Origin: Modestobacter excelsi
Lineage (GTDB): Bacteria; Actinomycetota; Actinomycetes; Mycobacteriales; Geodermatophilaceae
Assembly: GCF_005930495.1 (NCBI RefSeq)
Contig: NZ_SJEX01000018.1
Location: 1-64,000 of the forward strand
Reading direction: 5' to 3'
DNA: 64,000 nucleotides
Every line of letters begins with the position of its first letter. Position 1 is the stretch's first letter. Below the pieces are notes generated by a model. It had not been told where the DNA came from, did not search any database, and saw only the letters and a list, made by a program, of their open reading frames with translations. The position numbers were made by a program, and so were the translations under genes. Shown here in pieces: positions 27,915-36,062 of this stretch.

Positions 27915-28718
27915 ATGAACCGCCGGCGCACCCGCGCGGTGGCGATCAGCACGCTCGCCGCGCCGGGCACCGACCCGACCGTCGTGTTCGGCGGCCGCGG
28001 TGGGTACGGCTGGGACCCCGGGGCGCTCCGCGGCGGGACCTCGACCCCCGGGACGGCGGGCAGCTCGGCGAGCACCGTCGCGGCGGCCACCCAGGTGACC
28101 GCGGACCAGCTGGTCGGCGTCGTCGACATCACCACGGTGCTCGGCTACGACAACGGCGAGGCGGCCGGCACCGGCATGGTGCTCACCCCCGACGGCGAGG
28201 TGCTGACCAACCACCACGTGGTCGAGGGCACCACCAGCATCACCGTCACGGTGCTCAGCACCGGCGAGACCCACACCGCGACCGTCGTCGGCACCGACCC
28301 GACCGCCGACGTCGCCCTCCTGCAGCTCGCCGACGCCTCCGGCCTGGACACCGTGCGGGTCGACGACGGCACCGTGGCGGTCGGCGACGACGTCATGGCC
28401 GTCGGCAACGCCGGTGACGCGGCGGGCACGGCGGCCGCCGCGGGCACGGTCACCGCCCTGGACCAGTCGATCACCGCGACCGACGAGAGCGGGCAGGACG
28501 CCGAGCAGCTCACCGGGCTCATCGGCATCGCGGCCGACGTGGAGGCCGGTGACTCCGGCGGCCCGCTGGTCGACGACGAGGGCGTAGTTGTCGGCATGGA
28601 CACCGCGGCGTCGAGCACCGGCGGCCAGGCGTTCGCGATCCCGATCGACACCGCGCTGTCGGTCGCGCAGCAGATCGTCGCCGCCCCGGTCGTGCTGGGC
28701 ACCGGCCCCGTGGACTGA
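27915..28718 (+). CDS. Trypsin-like (S1C) serine protease, N-terminus doubtful
   Basis: A 267-aa HtrA-like protease domain with all three catalytic residues: His in 'VLTNHHVV', Asp in 'PTADVALLQL' and Ser in 'EAGDSGGPLV'. There is no PDZ domain. ATG 27915 gives 'NRRRTRAVAISTLAAPGTDP', where an export helix would be expected but is too short. A GTG at 27883 opens 'VSETEQAPVP' in another frame; one extra C in the run before 27914 would join the two. So the N-terminus may be frameshifted. It is probably an extracytoplasmic or membrane-anchored protease. Confidence 0.75.
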   Translation: MNRRRTRAVAISTLAAPGTDPTVVFGGRGGYGWDPGALRGGTSTPGTAGSSASTVAAATQVTADQLVGVVDITTVLGYDNGEAAGTGMVLTPDGEVLTNHHVVEGTTSITVTVLSTGETHTATVVGTDPTADVALLQLADASGLDTVRVDDGTVAVGDDVMAVGNAGDAAGTAAAAGTVTALDQSITATDESGQDAEQLTGLIGIAADVEAGDSGGPLVDDEGVVVGMDTAASSTGGQAFAIPIDTALSVAQQIVAAPVVLGTGPVD

Positions 28719-28731
28719 GCCGGGCAGCGGC

Positions 28732-28950
28732 ATGGCCGGGGCCGGGATGGGTACCGCGCCGCGCATGGCTCCCGACACGGTCGTCTACCACCCCGGCCAG
28801 GTCGTCCCGGCGAGCGGCATCTACCGCTGTGACGACGGGTGCGGCTCCACCTACGAGTCCACCGACGTGAGGGGCCACCGCTTCCCGCCGCTGCCGCACG
28901 GGTGCAGCGGCACGGGCTGGGTGCTGGAGAAGGCGGCCGCGCACCGCTGA
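28732..28950 (+). CDS. Small Cys-containing protein, YjzC-like
   Basis: A 72-aa protein 13 bp after the protease. The part 'VVYHPGQVVPASGIYRCDDGCGSTYES' followed by 'FPPLPHGCSGTGWVLEKAA' has three Cys and a His that could form a small zinc-binding or YjzC-like fold. The start is ATG 28732, though the internal ATG before 'APDTVVYHPGQ' is equally possible. Function is unknown. It ends 4 bp before the convergent LLM gene stop. Confidence 0.55.
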   Translation: MAGAGMGTAPRMAPDTVVYHPGQVVPASGIYRCDDGCGSTYESTDVRGHRFPPLPHGCSGTGWVLEKAAAHR

Positions 28951-28954
28951 GAGC

Positions 28955-29998
28955 TCAGCCGGCGGCGCGCTCCCCCGGCGGTACCCAGCCGATGGCCGGG
29001 GCGACGTGCCGGGTGACCGTCTCCAGCAGGCGGGCGTTGTACTCCACGCCCAGCATGTTGGGCACGGTCAGCAGCAGGGTGTCGGCGTCCCGGACGGCGG
29101 CGTCCTTGGCCAGCTCCTCGGCGAGCTGGTCGGGCTCGCCGACGTAGCTCTTACCGAACCGCGCCCGCACCCCCTCGAGGATGCCGACCTGGTCACCGCC
29201 GCCGCGCTCGGAGCCGAAGTACTGCCGGTCCAGGTCGCTGGTGATCGGCATGACGCTGCGGCTCACCGAGACCCGCGGCTCGTGCTCCCAGCCGGTCTCC
29301 GCCCAGGCGGCGCGGTAGAGGGCGATCTGCTCGGCCTGCAGCTCGTCGAAGGGCACCCCGGTGTCCTCGCTCAGCAGCGTGGAGCTCATCAGGTTCATCC
29401 CCTGCTGCGCCGTCCAGACCGCGGTGCCGCGGGTGCCCGACCCCCACCAGATGCGCTCCCGCAGGCCCGGCGACTGCGGCTGCACGGCGAGCCGGCCGGA
29501 TGCCCCACCGGTCATCCGCGGATCGGCGTCCACGACGGTCGCGCCGCTGATCGCGGCCAGGAACAGACCGGTCTTCTCCCGGGCCAGCCCGGCGTCGTCG
29601 CCGTCCCCCGGGGGGACATAGCCGAACGCCTCGGAACCGCGGAGCGCAGTCTCCGGTGAGCCCCGGCTGATCCCGAGCTGCAGCCGTCCGGCACTGAGCA
29701 GGTCGGCGGCCGCCGCCTCCTCGGCCATGTACAGCGGGTTCTCGTAGCGCATGTCGATGACGCCGGTCCCCAGCTCGATCCGGGAGGTGCGCACGGCCAT
29801 CGCGGTCAGCAGCGGGAAGGGCGAGGCCAGCTGCCGCGCGAAGTGGTGCACGCGCACGTACGCCCCGTCGAGACCGAGCTCCTCGGCCGCGACGGCCAGC
29901 TCGACGCTCTGCACCAGCGCGTCCCGCCCGGTCCGCACCTGCGAGCCCGGGATGGGCTGCCAGTGCCCGAAGGACAGGAAACCGATCCGCTTGTCCAC
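28955..29998 (-). CDS. LLM-class flavin-dependent oxidoreductase
   Basis: A 347-aa luciferase-like monooxygenase-fold protein: 'RIGFLSFGHWQPIPGSQ', 'AVAAEELGLDGAYVRVHHFARQLASPFPLLTAMAVRTSRIELGTGVID' and 'AGRLQLGISRGSPETALRG'. It uses FMN or F420; an F420 synthase gene is present at 40.7 kb, so F420 is plausible. GTG 29998 was chosen because AGGTGA lies upstream; the frame continues to 30325 without support. The substrate is unknown. Confidence 0.85.
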   Translation of the reverse strand: MDKRIGFLSFGHWQPIPGSQVRTGRDALVQSVELAVAAEELGLDGAYVRVHHFARQLASPFPLLTAMAVRTSRIELGTGVIDMRYENPLYMAEEAAAADLLSAGRLQLGISRGSPETALRGSEAFGYVPPGDGDDAGLAREKTGLFLAAISGATVVDADPRMTGGASGRLAVQPQSPGLRERIWWGSGTRGTAVWTAQQGMNLMSSTLLSEDTGVPFDELQAEQIALYRAAWAETGWEHEPRVSVSRSVMPITSDLDRQYFGSERGGGDQVGILEGVRARFGKSYVGEPDQLAEELAKDAAVRDADTLLLTVPNMLGVEYNARLLETVTRHVAPAIGWVPPGERAAG

Positions 29999-30137
29999 CG
30001 CACTCACCTCTCGTCGTCCTCGCCGCCTTGAGCGTCGGCGGGACCGGTGGTGTTCCCGCACCGGTCGGCGGGATGGAACCGGGCGGCGCGCGCGTTCGTG
30101 CGCTGTGTCGCCCGACACGTCAACCGAGGAGCAGCCC

Positions 30138-30443
30138 ATGCGCGCCACCGTCGACGGGACCGTCATCGCCGAGGCCCCGGAGTCCGAGCTCGTCCGGATC
30201 GAGGGCAACTGGTACTTCCCGCCGTCCGCGGTGGTGCCGGGTGCGCTGAGCGAGAGCCCGACGCCGTACACCTGCCCGTGGAAGGGGCCGGCCCAGTACT
30301 GGCACGTCGTCACGCCGGACGGCACGACGCAGGACGGCGCCTGGAGCTACCCCGACCTCAAGCCGTCCGCGGTCGAGCGGGTGGGCACCGACTTCGCCGG
30401 CTACGTCGCCTTCTCCCCCGGTGTGACGGTCAGCGAGGACTGA
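30138..30443 (+). CDS. DUF427 domain protein
   Basis: A 101-aa DUF427 protein: 'AEAPESELVRIEGNWYFPPSAV', 'PYTCPWKGPAQYWHVVTPDG', 'DGAWSYPDLKPSAVERVGTDFAGYVAFSP'. The Tyr-Cys-Pro-Trp-Lys-Gly motif is diagnostic. Function is unestablished. ATG 30138 has GAGGAGC upstream. It is divergent from the LLM gene with 139 bp between. Confidence 0.88.
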   Translation: MRATVDGTVIAEAPESELVRIEGNWYFPPSAVVPGALSESPTPYTCPWKGPAQYWHVVTPDGTTQDGAWSYPDLKPSAVERVGTDFAGYVAFSPGVTVSED

Positions 30444-30488
30444 GACCGGCACCCGGACGCGGGCTGTACGGGAGCCGAGGGACAGGCG

Positions 30489-30494
30489 TACGGT
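30489..30494 (+). promoter_or_regulatory. Putative -10 box of the first STAS gene
   Basis: TACGGT inside TACGGTCGGT, 107 bp before the first STAS start. The identical 10-mer occurs 99 bp before the second STAS start (31012-31021), so the promoter appears to have been duplicated with the gene. Confidence 0.45.
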
Positions 30495-30595
30495 CGGTGC
30501 TGGTCGAAGCTCCGGCCGAACGCACGCCTGCGGAGGCGTCCGCGTCCCGGAGCTCCCGGGTCGCCGACCCTGCGCCGCACCGTGGGGAGACCACC

Positions 30596-30946
30596 GTGCT
30601 CGCACTGTCCGACACCCGACGCCCGCTCGACGAGCCGGCGCTCCTGACCGTCTCCGTCCAGTGGTCCCGCGCCACCGTGGTCCTCTCCGGTGAACTCGAC
30701 CGCGACTGCGCCCACCACCTCCTCGACGGCCTCGCCGCACTGGTCGACATCGACCAGCCGTGCTGGGTGGTCGACGCTGCCGCCGTCACCTGGTGCGATG
30801 CCGGTGGCCTCCGGGCGCTGGCCGCTGCGCACGCGCTGGCCGTCGCACACGGCCGCCGGCTCCGGCTGGTGCACGCCAGCCGGTGCGTCGAGCGACTGGT
30901 CCGGCTCAGCGGACTGGACGTGCGGATGGCCGACACACGGGTGTGA
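30596..30946 (+). CDS. STAS domain protein 1 (anti-sigma-factor-antagonist-like) lacking the phospho-serine
   Basis: A 116-aa single STAS domain: 'VVLSGELDRDCAHHLLDGLAALV', 'CWVVDAAAVTWCDAGGLRALAAAHALA', 'RLRLVHASRCVERLVRLSGL'. In canonical antagonists the loop is D-S-S-G, with the second Ser phosphorylated by an anti-sigma kinase; here it reads D-A-G-G, so phospho-switching in the usual way is impossible. GTG 30596 has GGGGAGA upstream. It is paralogous to the next STAS gene. Confidence 0.8.
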   Translation: MLALSDTRRPLDEPALLTVSVQWSRATVVLSGELDRDCAHHLLDGLAALVDIDQPCWVVDAAAVTWCDAGGLRALAAAHALAVAHGRRLRLVHASRCVERLVRLSGLDVRMADTRV

Positions 30947-30951
30947 GGGCC

Positions 30952-30997
30952 CGACACGCCGGACCCGCGGTACGCGTGGTGCGGGTCTGGCGTGTCG
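30952..30997 (+). terminator. Strong hairpin between the tandem STAS genes
   Basis: CGACACGCCGGACCCGC pairs with GCGGGTCTGGCGTGTCG (one G-T pair in 17) around a 12-nt loop, 5 bp after the STAS1 stop. It should separate the two transcripts. Confidence 0.8.
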
Positions 30998-31110
30998 CAC
31001 CGACTTCCGAATACGGTCGGTTCCCGAGCTGAGCGCGACGCTCCCTGCACGTCCGTCTGCGCGGACAGCACCCGCCGCGAGACACGCCGCCCCCTGCCAC
31101 TGGGAGAACC

Positions 31111-31515
31111 GTGGTCACCCCTTCCTCCTCGACCGGCACCCAGCCGGTCAACCCGTCGTCCATCGCCGTCTCGGTCGACCTGCCCCACGCCCGGGTGCGG
31201 GTGGCCGGCGAGCTGGACCGGGACTCCGCCCACCACCTGCTCGAGGCGGTGGAGATCCTCGCCACCCGCCCGAGCCGGCAGTGGTCGCTGGATGCGGCCG
31301 ACGTCACCTTCTGCGACGCCAGCGGTCTCCGTGCACTGACCAGTGCGCACGCGATCGCCGCCTCGCACGGCCGGAGCCTGCGGCTGGTGCGCCGCAGCCG
31401 CCCGGTCGCCCGGCTGGTGTCGCTCCTCGGCGAGGACGAGGTCTTCCCGCCTGCTCCGACGTCGGACCGCTCCCGCTCGGCGCGCGCACTGTGTGGCGCG
31501 ACGCGCACTGCGTGA
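31111..31515 (+). CDS. STAS domain protein 2
   Basis: A 134-aa paralogue of the preceding gene: 'VRVAGELDRDSAHHLLEAVEIL', 'WSLDAADVTFCDASGLRALTSAHAIAASHGRSLRLVRRSRPVARLV'. Its loop is D-A-S-G, retaining the Ser equivalent to the phosphorylated position of SpoIIAA-type proteins. A Ser/Arg-rich C-terminal tail is extra. GTG 31111 has GGGAGA upstream. The pair may have divided into a switchable and a locked antagonist. Confidence 0.8.
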   Translation: MVTPSSSTGTQPVNPSSIAVSVDLPHARVRVAGELDRDSAHHLLEAVEILATRPSRQWSLDAADVTFCDASGLRALTSAHAIAASHGRSLRLVRRSRPVARLVSLLGEDEVFPPAPTSDRSRSARALCGATRTA

Positions 31516-31593
31516 CCGGAGGGACCGTTCGTCACACCGGGTGACGGCACGAACACTCGACTTCGGCTCGGGTTCCCGGGTTGACGTCACCGG

Positions 31594-33900
31594 ATGAGCC
31601 ACCCTGTCCCCGTGACCATCCCCGCCCCCGAGTCGTCCGGCGCCTCCGTGCCCACCGGCGCTGCCGGGCAGCGGCTGCGTGCAGCCGACGTGCTGCTCGC
31701 CGACCGCGGTCAGCTGTTCCGCGCCCTGTTCCTCGCCGCGCCCATCGCCAAGGCGGTGGTGTCCCCCGACGGGCACCTCCTCGTGGCGAACCGGGCCATG
31801 TGCGAGCTCACCGGCCGCACCTCCGGCGCGCTGGTCGGCCGGCACCTGGACCTGCTGACCCACCCGGACGACGTGCCCGTCGGTGACCGCGCGACCGAGC
31901 ACGTGCCCGGCACCCCGCTGCTCGACCCGCAGCTCGAGGTCGTCGGTGAGCGCCGGCTGCGGCGGGCCGACGGCGAGAGCATCTGGGTGCACCAGTCCCA
32001 GGAGCTGGTCCACCGCAGCAACGGCGAGCCGCAGTTCGTGGTGGTCACGATGGTCGACGTCACCGACCGCCGGCGCGTCGAGGAGGACCTGGTCCGCCGC
32101 GCCTACACCGACGCCCTGACCGGGCTGCCCAACCGCCGCGCGCTGACCGAGCGGCTGCAGCGCGCCCTCGCCGTCTCCCGCCGCCGCGGCACCTCGGTCG
32201 GCCTGCTCCACCTGGACCTGGACCGCTTCACCGCGGTCAACGACTCCCTCGGCCACGAGGGCGGTGACCAGCTGCTGTGCCAGGTCGCCGACCGGCTGCG
32301 CTGGAGCACCCGGGTCGAGGACACCGCGGTCCGCTTCGGCGCCGACGAGTTCCTCGTGCTGGCCGAGGAGGTCGAGGACGTCGAGGCGCTGCGCACGCTC
32401 GCCGACCGCCTGCTCAGCGTCCTGGACGAGCCGTTCCAGGTGCTCGACCGGGAGATCGTCCTGTCGGCCAGCGTCGGCATGACGCTCGGCTCGGACATCG
32501 CCCCGGAGGCGCTGCTCCGCCAGGCGCACAGCGCCCTCGCCCGGGCCAAGGCCAGCGGTGGTCGCGGCCGCGTCGAGGTGCACGACGGCGCGGTCGGTGA
32601 GGGCTACGTCGACCAGCTCCAGCTGGAGACCGACCTGCGGCACGCGCTCGAGGCCGGTGAGCTGCGGCTGTTCTACCAACCGATCGTGGCGCTGTCCGAC
32701 GAGCACCTGCTCGGCTACGAGGCCCTCATCCGCTGGCAGCACCCCACCCGGGGGCTGCTGCCGCCCGGTGCGTTCCTGTCCGCGGCCGAGGACAACCGGC
32801 TCACCTCCCGGCTGGGCGCCTGGGTGCTGCACCAGGCCTGCTGGGACGCCGCCGGCTGGGACGCCGACCTCCGCGTGCACGTCAACATCTCCGCCCGGCA
32901 CCTGGCCGAGCCCGGCTTCAGCGAGCTCGTCGCCGACGCCCTGGCCGAGTCCGGGCTGGCCCCGGAGCGGCTGGAGCTGGAGATCACCGAGTCGACGGCG
33001 CTGTTCGCCGCCGACGCGACGCTGCACGCCGTGGACACGGTCACCGAGACCGGCGTGACGCTCGCCCTGGACGACTTCGGCACCGGCTACTCGGCGATCA
33101 CCGCGCTGCACCGGCTGCCCATCCACACGCTCAAGATCGACCGGTCGTTCGTCGCCGACGTCGTCGCCGAGCCCGCCACCGCCGCCCTGGTCCAGGGCCT
33201 GCTCCAGCTGGGGCAGGGCATGGGCCTGCAGGTCATCGCGGAGGGCATCGAGGACGGCGAGCAGGCCCGGTGGCTGCGCGAGCACGGCTGCTCGATGGCC
33301 CAGGGCTACGCCTTCGGCCGCCCGGCTCCCCTGCCGGCGCGGGAGCTGGAGGAGCTGCCCGACCTCGCGGACGCCGACCTGTCGGCCGGGGCCGGCGTGG
33401 ACGCCGGCGCGCAGCTGGTCCCGCCGACCGAGCTGCACGACCCGACCGAGGACGAGTGGGGCCCCGAGGCGGACACCGGCCCGAGCCTCCGCTCGGCCGC
33501 CGTCCCCCAGCTGGACGCCTTCGTCCTGCCGGCCACCGGCGTGCTCGCCGCGCCGCCGGCGGGGACCGACGAGCTGCCCGCAGCCGAGGCCGAGGTCACG
33601 GACGTGCCCGTCGAGCCGGCGGTGGACGGGGCAGCGGACGTCGTTCCGGAGCCCGGTTTCGACCCCGGGGTCTTCCGGCCCTCCCGGGCCTTCCTCGAGC
33701 TGCGCGAGCTGCTGGCAGCCAACGGGGCCGCGGACATCGCCGGCGTCCCGGAGCCGCGGGAACCCGTCGCGTTCGGCGACCTGCGGTCGCTGACCGACGA
33801 CCCGACCGACTTCTCCGGGCTGCGGCCCTGGCTGGAGTCCTTCCAGCAGCGGCTCGGCCCGCGCACCGGCGACGTGCCGCAGGTCGGCGACCGGGCCTGA
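31594..33900 (+). CDS. PAS-GGDEF-EAL protein with a degenerate GADEF motif
   Basis: A 768-aa c-di-GMP turnover protein. Residues about 40-165 form a PAS sensor ('FRALFLAAPIAKAVVSPDGHLLVANRAMCELTG'), 170-330 a GGDEF domain and 345-590 an EAL domain. The cyclase motif is 'RFGADEF' (Gly to Ala at the second position), so cyclase activity is doubtful. EAL residues look intact: 'YEALIRW', 'ITESTALF', 'DDFGTGYS', 'KIDRSF', 'EGIEDGEQ'. A 170-residue acidic tail follows. No membrane helices. It is probably a phosphodiesterase, with the GADEF domain perhaps binding GTP. Confidence 0.85.
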   Translation: MSHPVPVTIPAPESSGASVPTGAAGQRLRAADVLLADRGQLFRALFLAAPIAKAVVSPDGHLLVANRAMCELTGRTSGALVGRHLDLLTHPDDVPVGDRATEHVPGTPLLDPQLEVVGERRLRRADGESIWVHQSQELVHRSNGEPQFVVVTMVDVTDRRRVEEDLVRRAYTDALTGLPNRRALTERLQRALAVSRRRGTSVGLLHLDLDRFTAVNDSLGHEGGDQLLCQVADRLRWSTRVEDTAVRFGADEFLVLAEEVEDVEALRTLADRLLSVLDEPFQVLDREIVLSASVGMTLGSDIAPEALLRQAHSALARAKASGGRGRVEVHDGAVGEGYVDQLQLETDLRHALEAGELRLFYQPIVALSDEHLLGYEALIRWQHPTRGLLPPGAFLSAAEDNRLTSRLGAWVLHQACWDAAGWDADLRVHVNISARHLAEPGFSELVADALAESGLAPERLELEITESTALFAADATLHAVDTVTETGVTLALDDFGTGYSAITALHRLPIHTLKIDRSFVADVVAEPATAALVQGLLQLGQGMGLQVIAEGIEDGEQARWLREHGCSMAQGYAFGRPAPLPARELEELPDLADADLSAGAGVDAGAQLVPPTELHDPTEDEWGPEADTGPSLRSAAVPQLDAFVLPATGVLAAPPAGTDELPAAEAEVTDVPVEPAVDGAADVVPEPGFDPGVFRPSRAFLELRELLAANGAADIAGVPEPREPVAFGDLRSLTDDPTDFSGLRPWLESFQQRLGPRTGDVPQVGDRA

Positions 33901-33952
33901 GGACCCCGTCCTCCCCACCCCTGACAAGCTCGGGACGGGGCCGGACGGGGTC
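33901..33952 (+). repeat. Intergenic hairpin repeat, divergent copy R6
   Basis: It starts right after the EAL-protein TGA. GGACCCCGTCC pairs perfectly with GGACGGGGTCC 30 bp on. It shares the AGGACCCC start and CCCCACCCCTGAC spacing with the other copies but has lost the CTCGCGAGC core. It lies between convergent genes. Confidence 0.6.
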
Positions 33953-33959
33953 CCTCCCG

Positions 33960-34651
33960 TCAGGAGGTGTGGACGGTGATCGTCGAGGTGCCGATGACCA
34001 GGCCGCCGGCGAGCGCGTCGGTCGAGAAGGTCGAGTTCAGCAGCGCGGCGGCCTCGTCCGAGAGCTTGACGGTGGTGCCGTCGAGCACGGCGGAGCCGTC
34101 AGCGTCCGTCGTCGGCGCGGACAGCGTGCTGCCGTCGAGGTCGAACAGCGGCGCGTTGCTGGCGGCCGGCTGGCCGTTGACGGTCACGTCGCCGAAGAGC
34201 CGGGCCGGCTTGCCCGGGTCGATGACGAAGTTGCTCAGCTCGACGGTGGTGCCGGCGGCAGCCAGGGTCAGGCCGCTGCCGTTGTGGAAGACGACGCCCT
34301 GGACCCACGGGCGGTATCCGGTCTCGCGGTCGTAGAGGGTCACGGTGCCGCCGGTGATCGGAAGTCGACGACGCCGGTCGTCCCGTCGAGGGTGGCCGTG
34401 CCGGTGACGCCCGGGGTCAGGCCCAGCGTGCCGAGCGCGCTGACGAAGCCCGGGTCGAGGGTGACGGAGGTGTCCCCGCCCGGGATGGCGCGGACGACCG
34501 CGGCGGGCTTGGGCACGGAGACCGAGCTGCTCGACGAGTCGGCGGCCTGGGCGGTGTCGACGTCGGTGCTGCCGCAGGCGGACAGCCCGATGACGGCGCT
34601 GAGTGCGGCGGCGGCGACGAAGGCCTGGCGAGTGGCGCTCTTGCGGGACAT
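33960..34651 (-). pseudogene. Secreted lipoprotein (HtaA-like), interrupted by a one-base deletion
   Basis: ATG 34651 opens a lipoprotein signal ending in the lipobox L-S-A-C ('AALSAVIGLSACGS'). The first frame runs to 'TATLDGTTGVVDF' and then stops at about 34340. Adding one base at 34360 restores 'PITGGTVTLYDRETGYRPWVQG' and continues 'AAGTTVELSNFVIDPGKPARLFGDVTVNG' to the stop at 33960. The beta-rich C-terminal part resembles HtaA-type surface domains, a tentative match. Because both halves are well preserved, a consensus error in a G run is as likely as a true pseudogene. Confidence 0.7.
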
Positions 34652-34895
34652 GAGTGACTCCAAGTCGTGAGCGAGTGAGGCAACGACGGGAGTTCGAGGT
34701 CGGCACGTGGACCGGATGGGTCCTCAGGTCACGAATCAGTCACGGGCCAGAAAGTAACGGGCAACTGTTCGGGTGCCACGCCCCTCGCCGAGGCGCCGAC
34801 GACCGACGCGCGGGGACTGGAGCACCTCGGCGGGTGGCCGACCGCTCATCCCACCGTCATCCGCCCGACACGGGGGAGGACGAGGATCGGCGGTC

Positions 34896-35681
34896 ATGCG
34901 CATCGATGTCGCCTGCTCCCTCACCGTCTCCTCCCCCGTGCCGGCGACCGCGCTGCTGCAGGTCGCCGTCGCCGCCCCGGCCGGCGAGCAGCTGACCGTC
35001 CTGACCGACGGACGACCGGTGCCCGTCGAGGAGGTCGCCGTCCCCGGCGCGCGGGTGCACCGGCTGCAGCTCGGCGCCGGCGGGTCGACCATCGCCTACA
35101 CCGCGCACGTCGACCCCGGCGGCGGCCCCCGCCGGGTGACCCCGGCGGAGTGGGCGGAGTTCCTGCGGCCCAGCCGGTACTGCCCCTCCGACCAGCTCGA
35201 GGGCTACGCCGGCACCGAGTTCGACCGGACGACCCCGCGGGCCCGGTTGGTCACCGACGTCGCGGCCTGGGTGGGCCGTCGGCTGGTCTACACCTCGGGC
35301 TCCAGCCGGCCGGTGGACACCGCCGTCGACACCCTGCTGCTCGGCCAGGGGGTCTGCCGGGACTACGCACACCTGACCATCACCCTGCTCCGGGCCTTGG
35401 AGGTGCCGGCCCGGCTGGTCGCCGTCTACGCCCCCGGGTTGTCCCCGATGGACTTCCACGCGGTCGTCGAGGCCGACGTGGACGGCGTGTGGAGGACCGT
35501 CGACGCCACCCGGCTGGCGCCGACGTCGTCCCTGGTCCGGATCTGCTCCGGCCGGGACGCCGCCGACACCGCGTTCCTCTCCCTCTTCGGCGGCCGGGCC
35601 ACGCTGGATGCGATGACCGTCACCGCCACGGTCGACGGCGAGCTCCCCGCACCGGACGACGAGCCGTTCCCGTTGCCCTGA
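34896..35681 (+). CDS. Transglutaminase-like family protein
   Basis: A 261-aa cytoplasmic protein with a beta-rich N-terminal part and a transglutaminase-like core. The triad is visible as Cys in 'GQGVCRDYAHLTITLLRALEVPARLVAVYAPG', His in 'DFHAVVEADVDG' and Asp in 'VDATRLAP'. These proteins are probably cysteine peptidases or amidases; the substrate is unknown. ATG 34896 follows GAGGA. It is divergent from the lipoprotein gene with 244 bp between, in which I see no clear promoter. Confidence 0.85.
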   Translation: MRIDVACSLTVSSPVPATALLQVAVAAPAGEQLTVLTDGRPVPVEEVAVPGARVHRLQLGAGGSTIAYTAHVDPGGGPRRVTPAEWAEFLRPSRYCPSDQLEGYAGTEFDRTTPRARLVTDVAAWVGRRLVYTSGSSRPVDTAVDTLLLGQGVCRDYAHLTITLLRALEVPARLVAVYAPGLSPMDFHAVVEADVDGVWRTVDATRLAPTSSLVRICSGRDAADTAFLSLFGGRATLDAMTVTATVDGELPAPDDEPFPLP

Positions 35682-35700
35682 GCCCGGGTGGGGTCCTGCG

Positions 35701-35970
35701 TCAGCTCCCGGTCGGGGTGACGCCGAACAGGAGCACGCGCCGCTCGACGTCGTAGTGCACCGTGCTCGTGTTGGTGAGCAGGTCCTGGAGGTTGTCGGCG
35801 TCGTCCGGGTCCAGCGTCAGCACCTCCTCCCACGCCCCCTGGTCGAGGACGAGCTGCAGGGTGTAGGTCCCCGGCTGGCCCGCTTCCCCGGCTGTCCAGC
35901 TGAACTGGTAATGGGTCAGCTGGCGCACCTTGATGCTGTTGTCGGTGACGGGCTGCGGTACCTCCGGCAT
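35701..35970 (-). CDS. Hypothetical protein, 89 aa
   Basis: Unrecognised. It has 'KVRQLTHYQFSWTAGEAGQPGTYTLQLVLDQGAWEEVLTL', 'DADNLQDLLTNTSTVHYDVERRVLLFGV', which looks like a small beta-sandwich. There is no signal peptide. ATG 35970 has GAGGAGC upstream, supporting a real gene. It is convergent with the transglutaminase-like gene. Confidence 0.6.
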   Translation of the reverse strand: MPEVPQPVTDNSIKVRQLTHYQFSWTAGEAGQPGTYTLQLVLDQGAWEEVLTLDPDDADNLQDLLTNTSTVHYDVERRVLLFGVTPTGS

Positions 35971-36062
35971 GGTTGCTCCTCGAGTCCGTGGTCACCATGA
36001 CGTGACCTGCGCCACATCCTGCCCCTGGTCGGCACCGTCGGGACCGACCCGGCGCACGGGCG

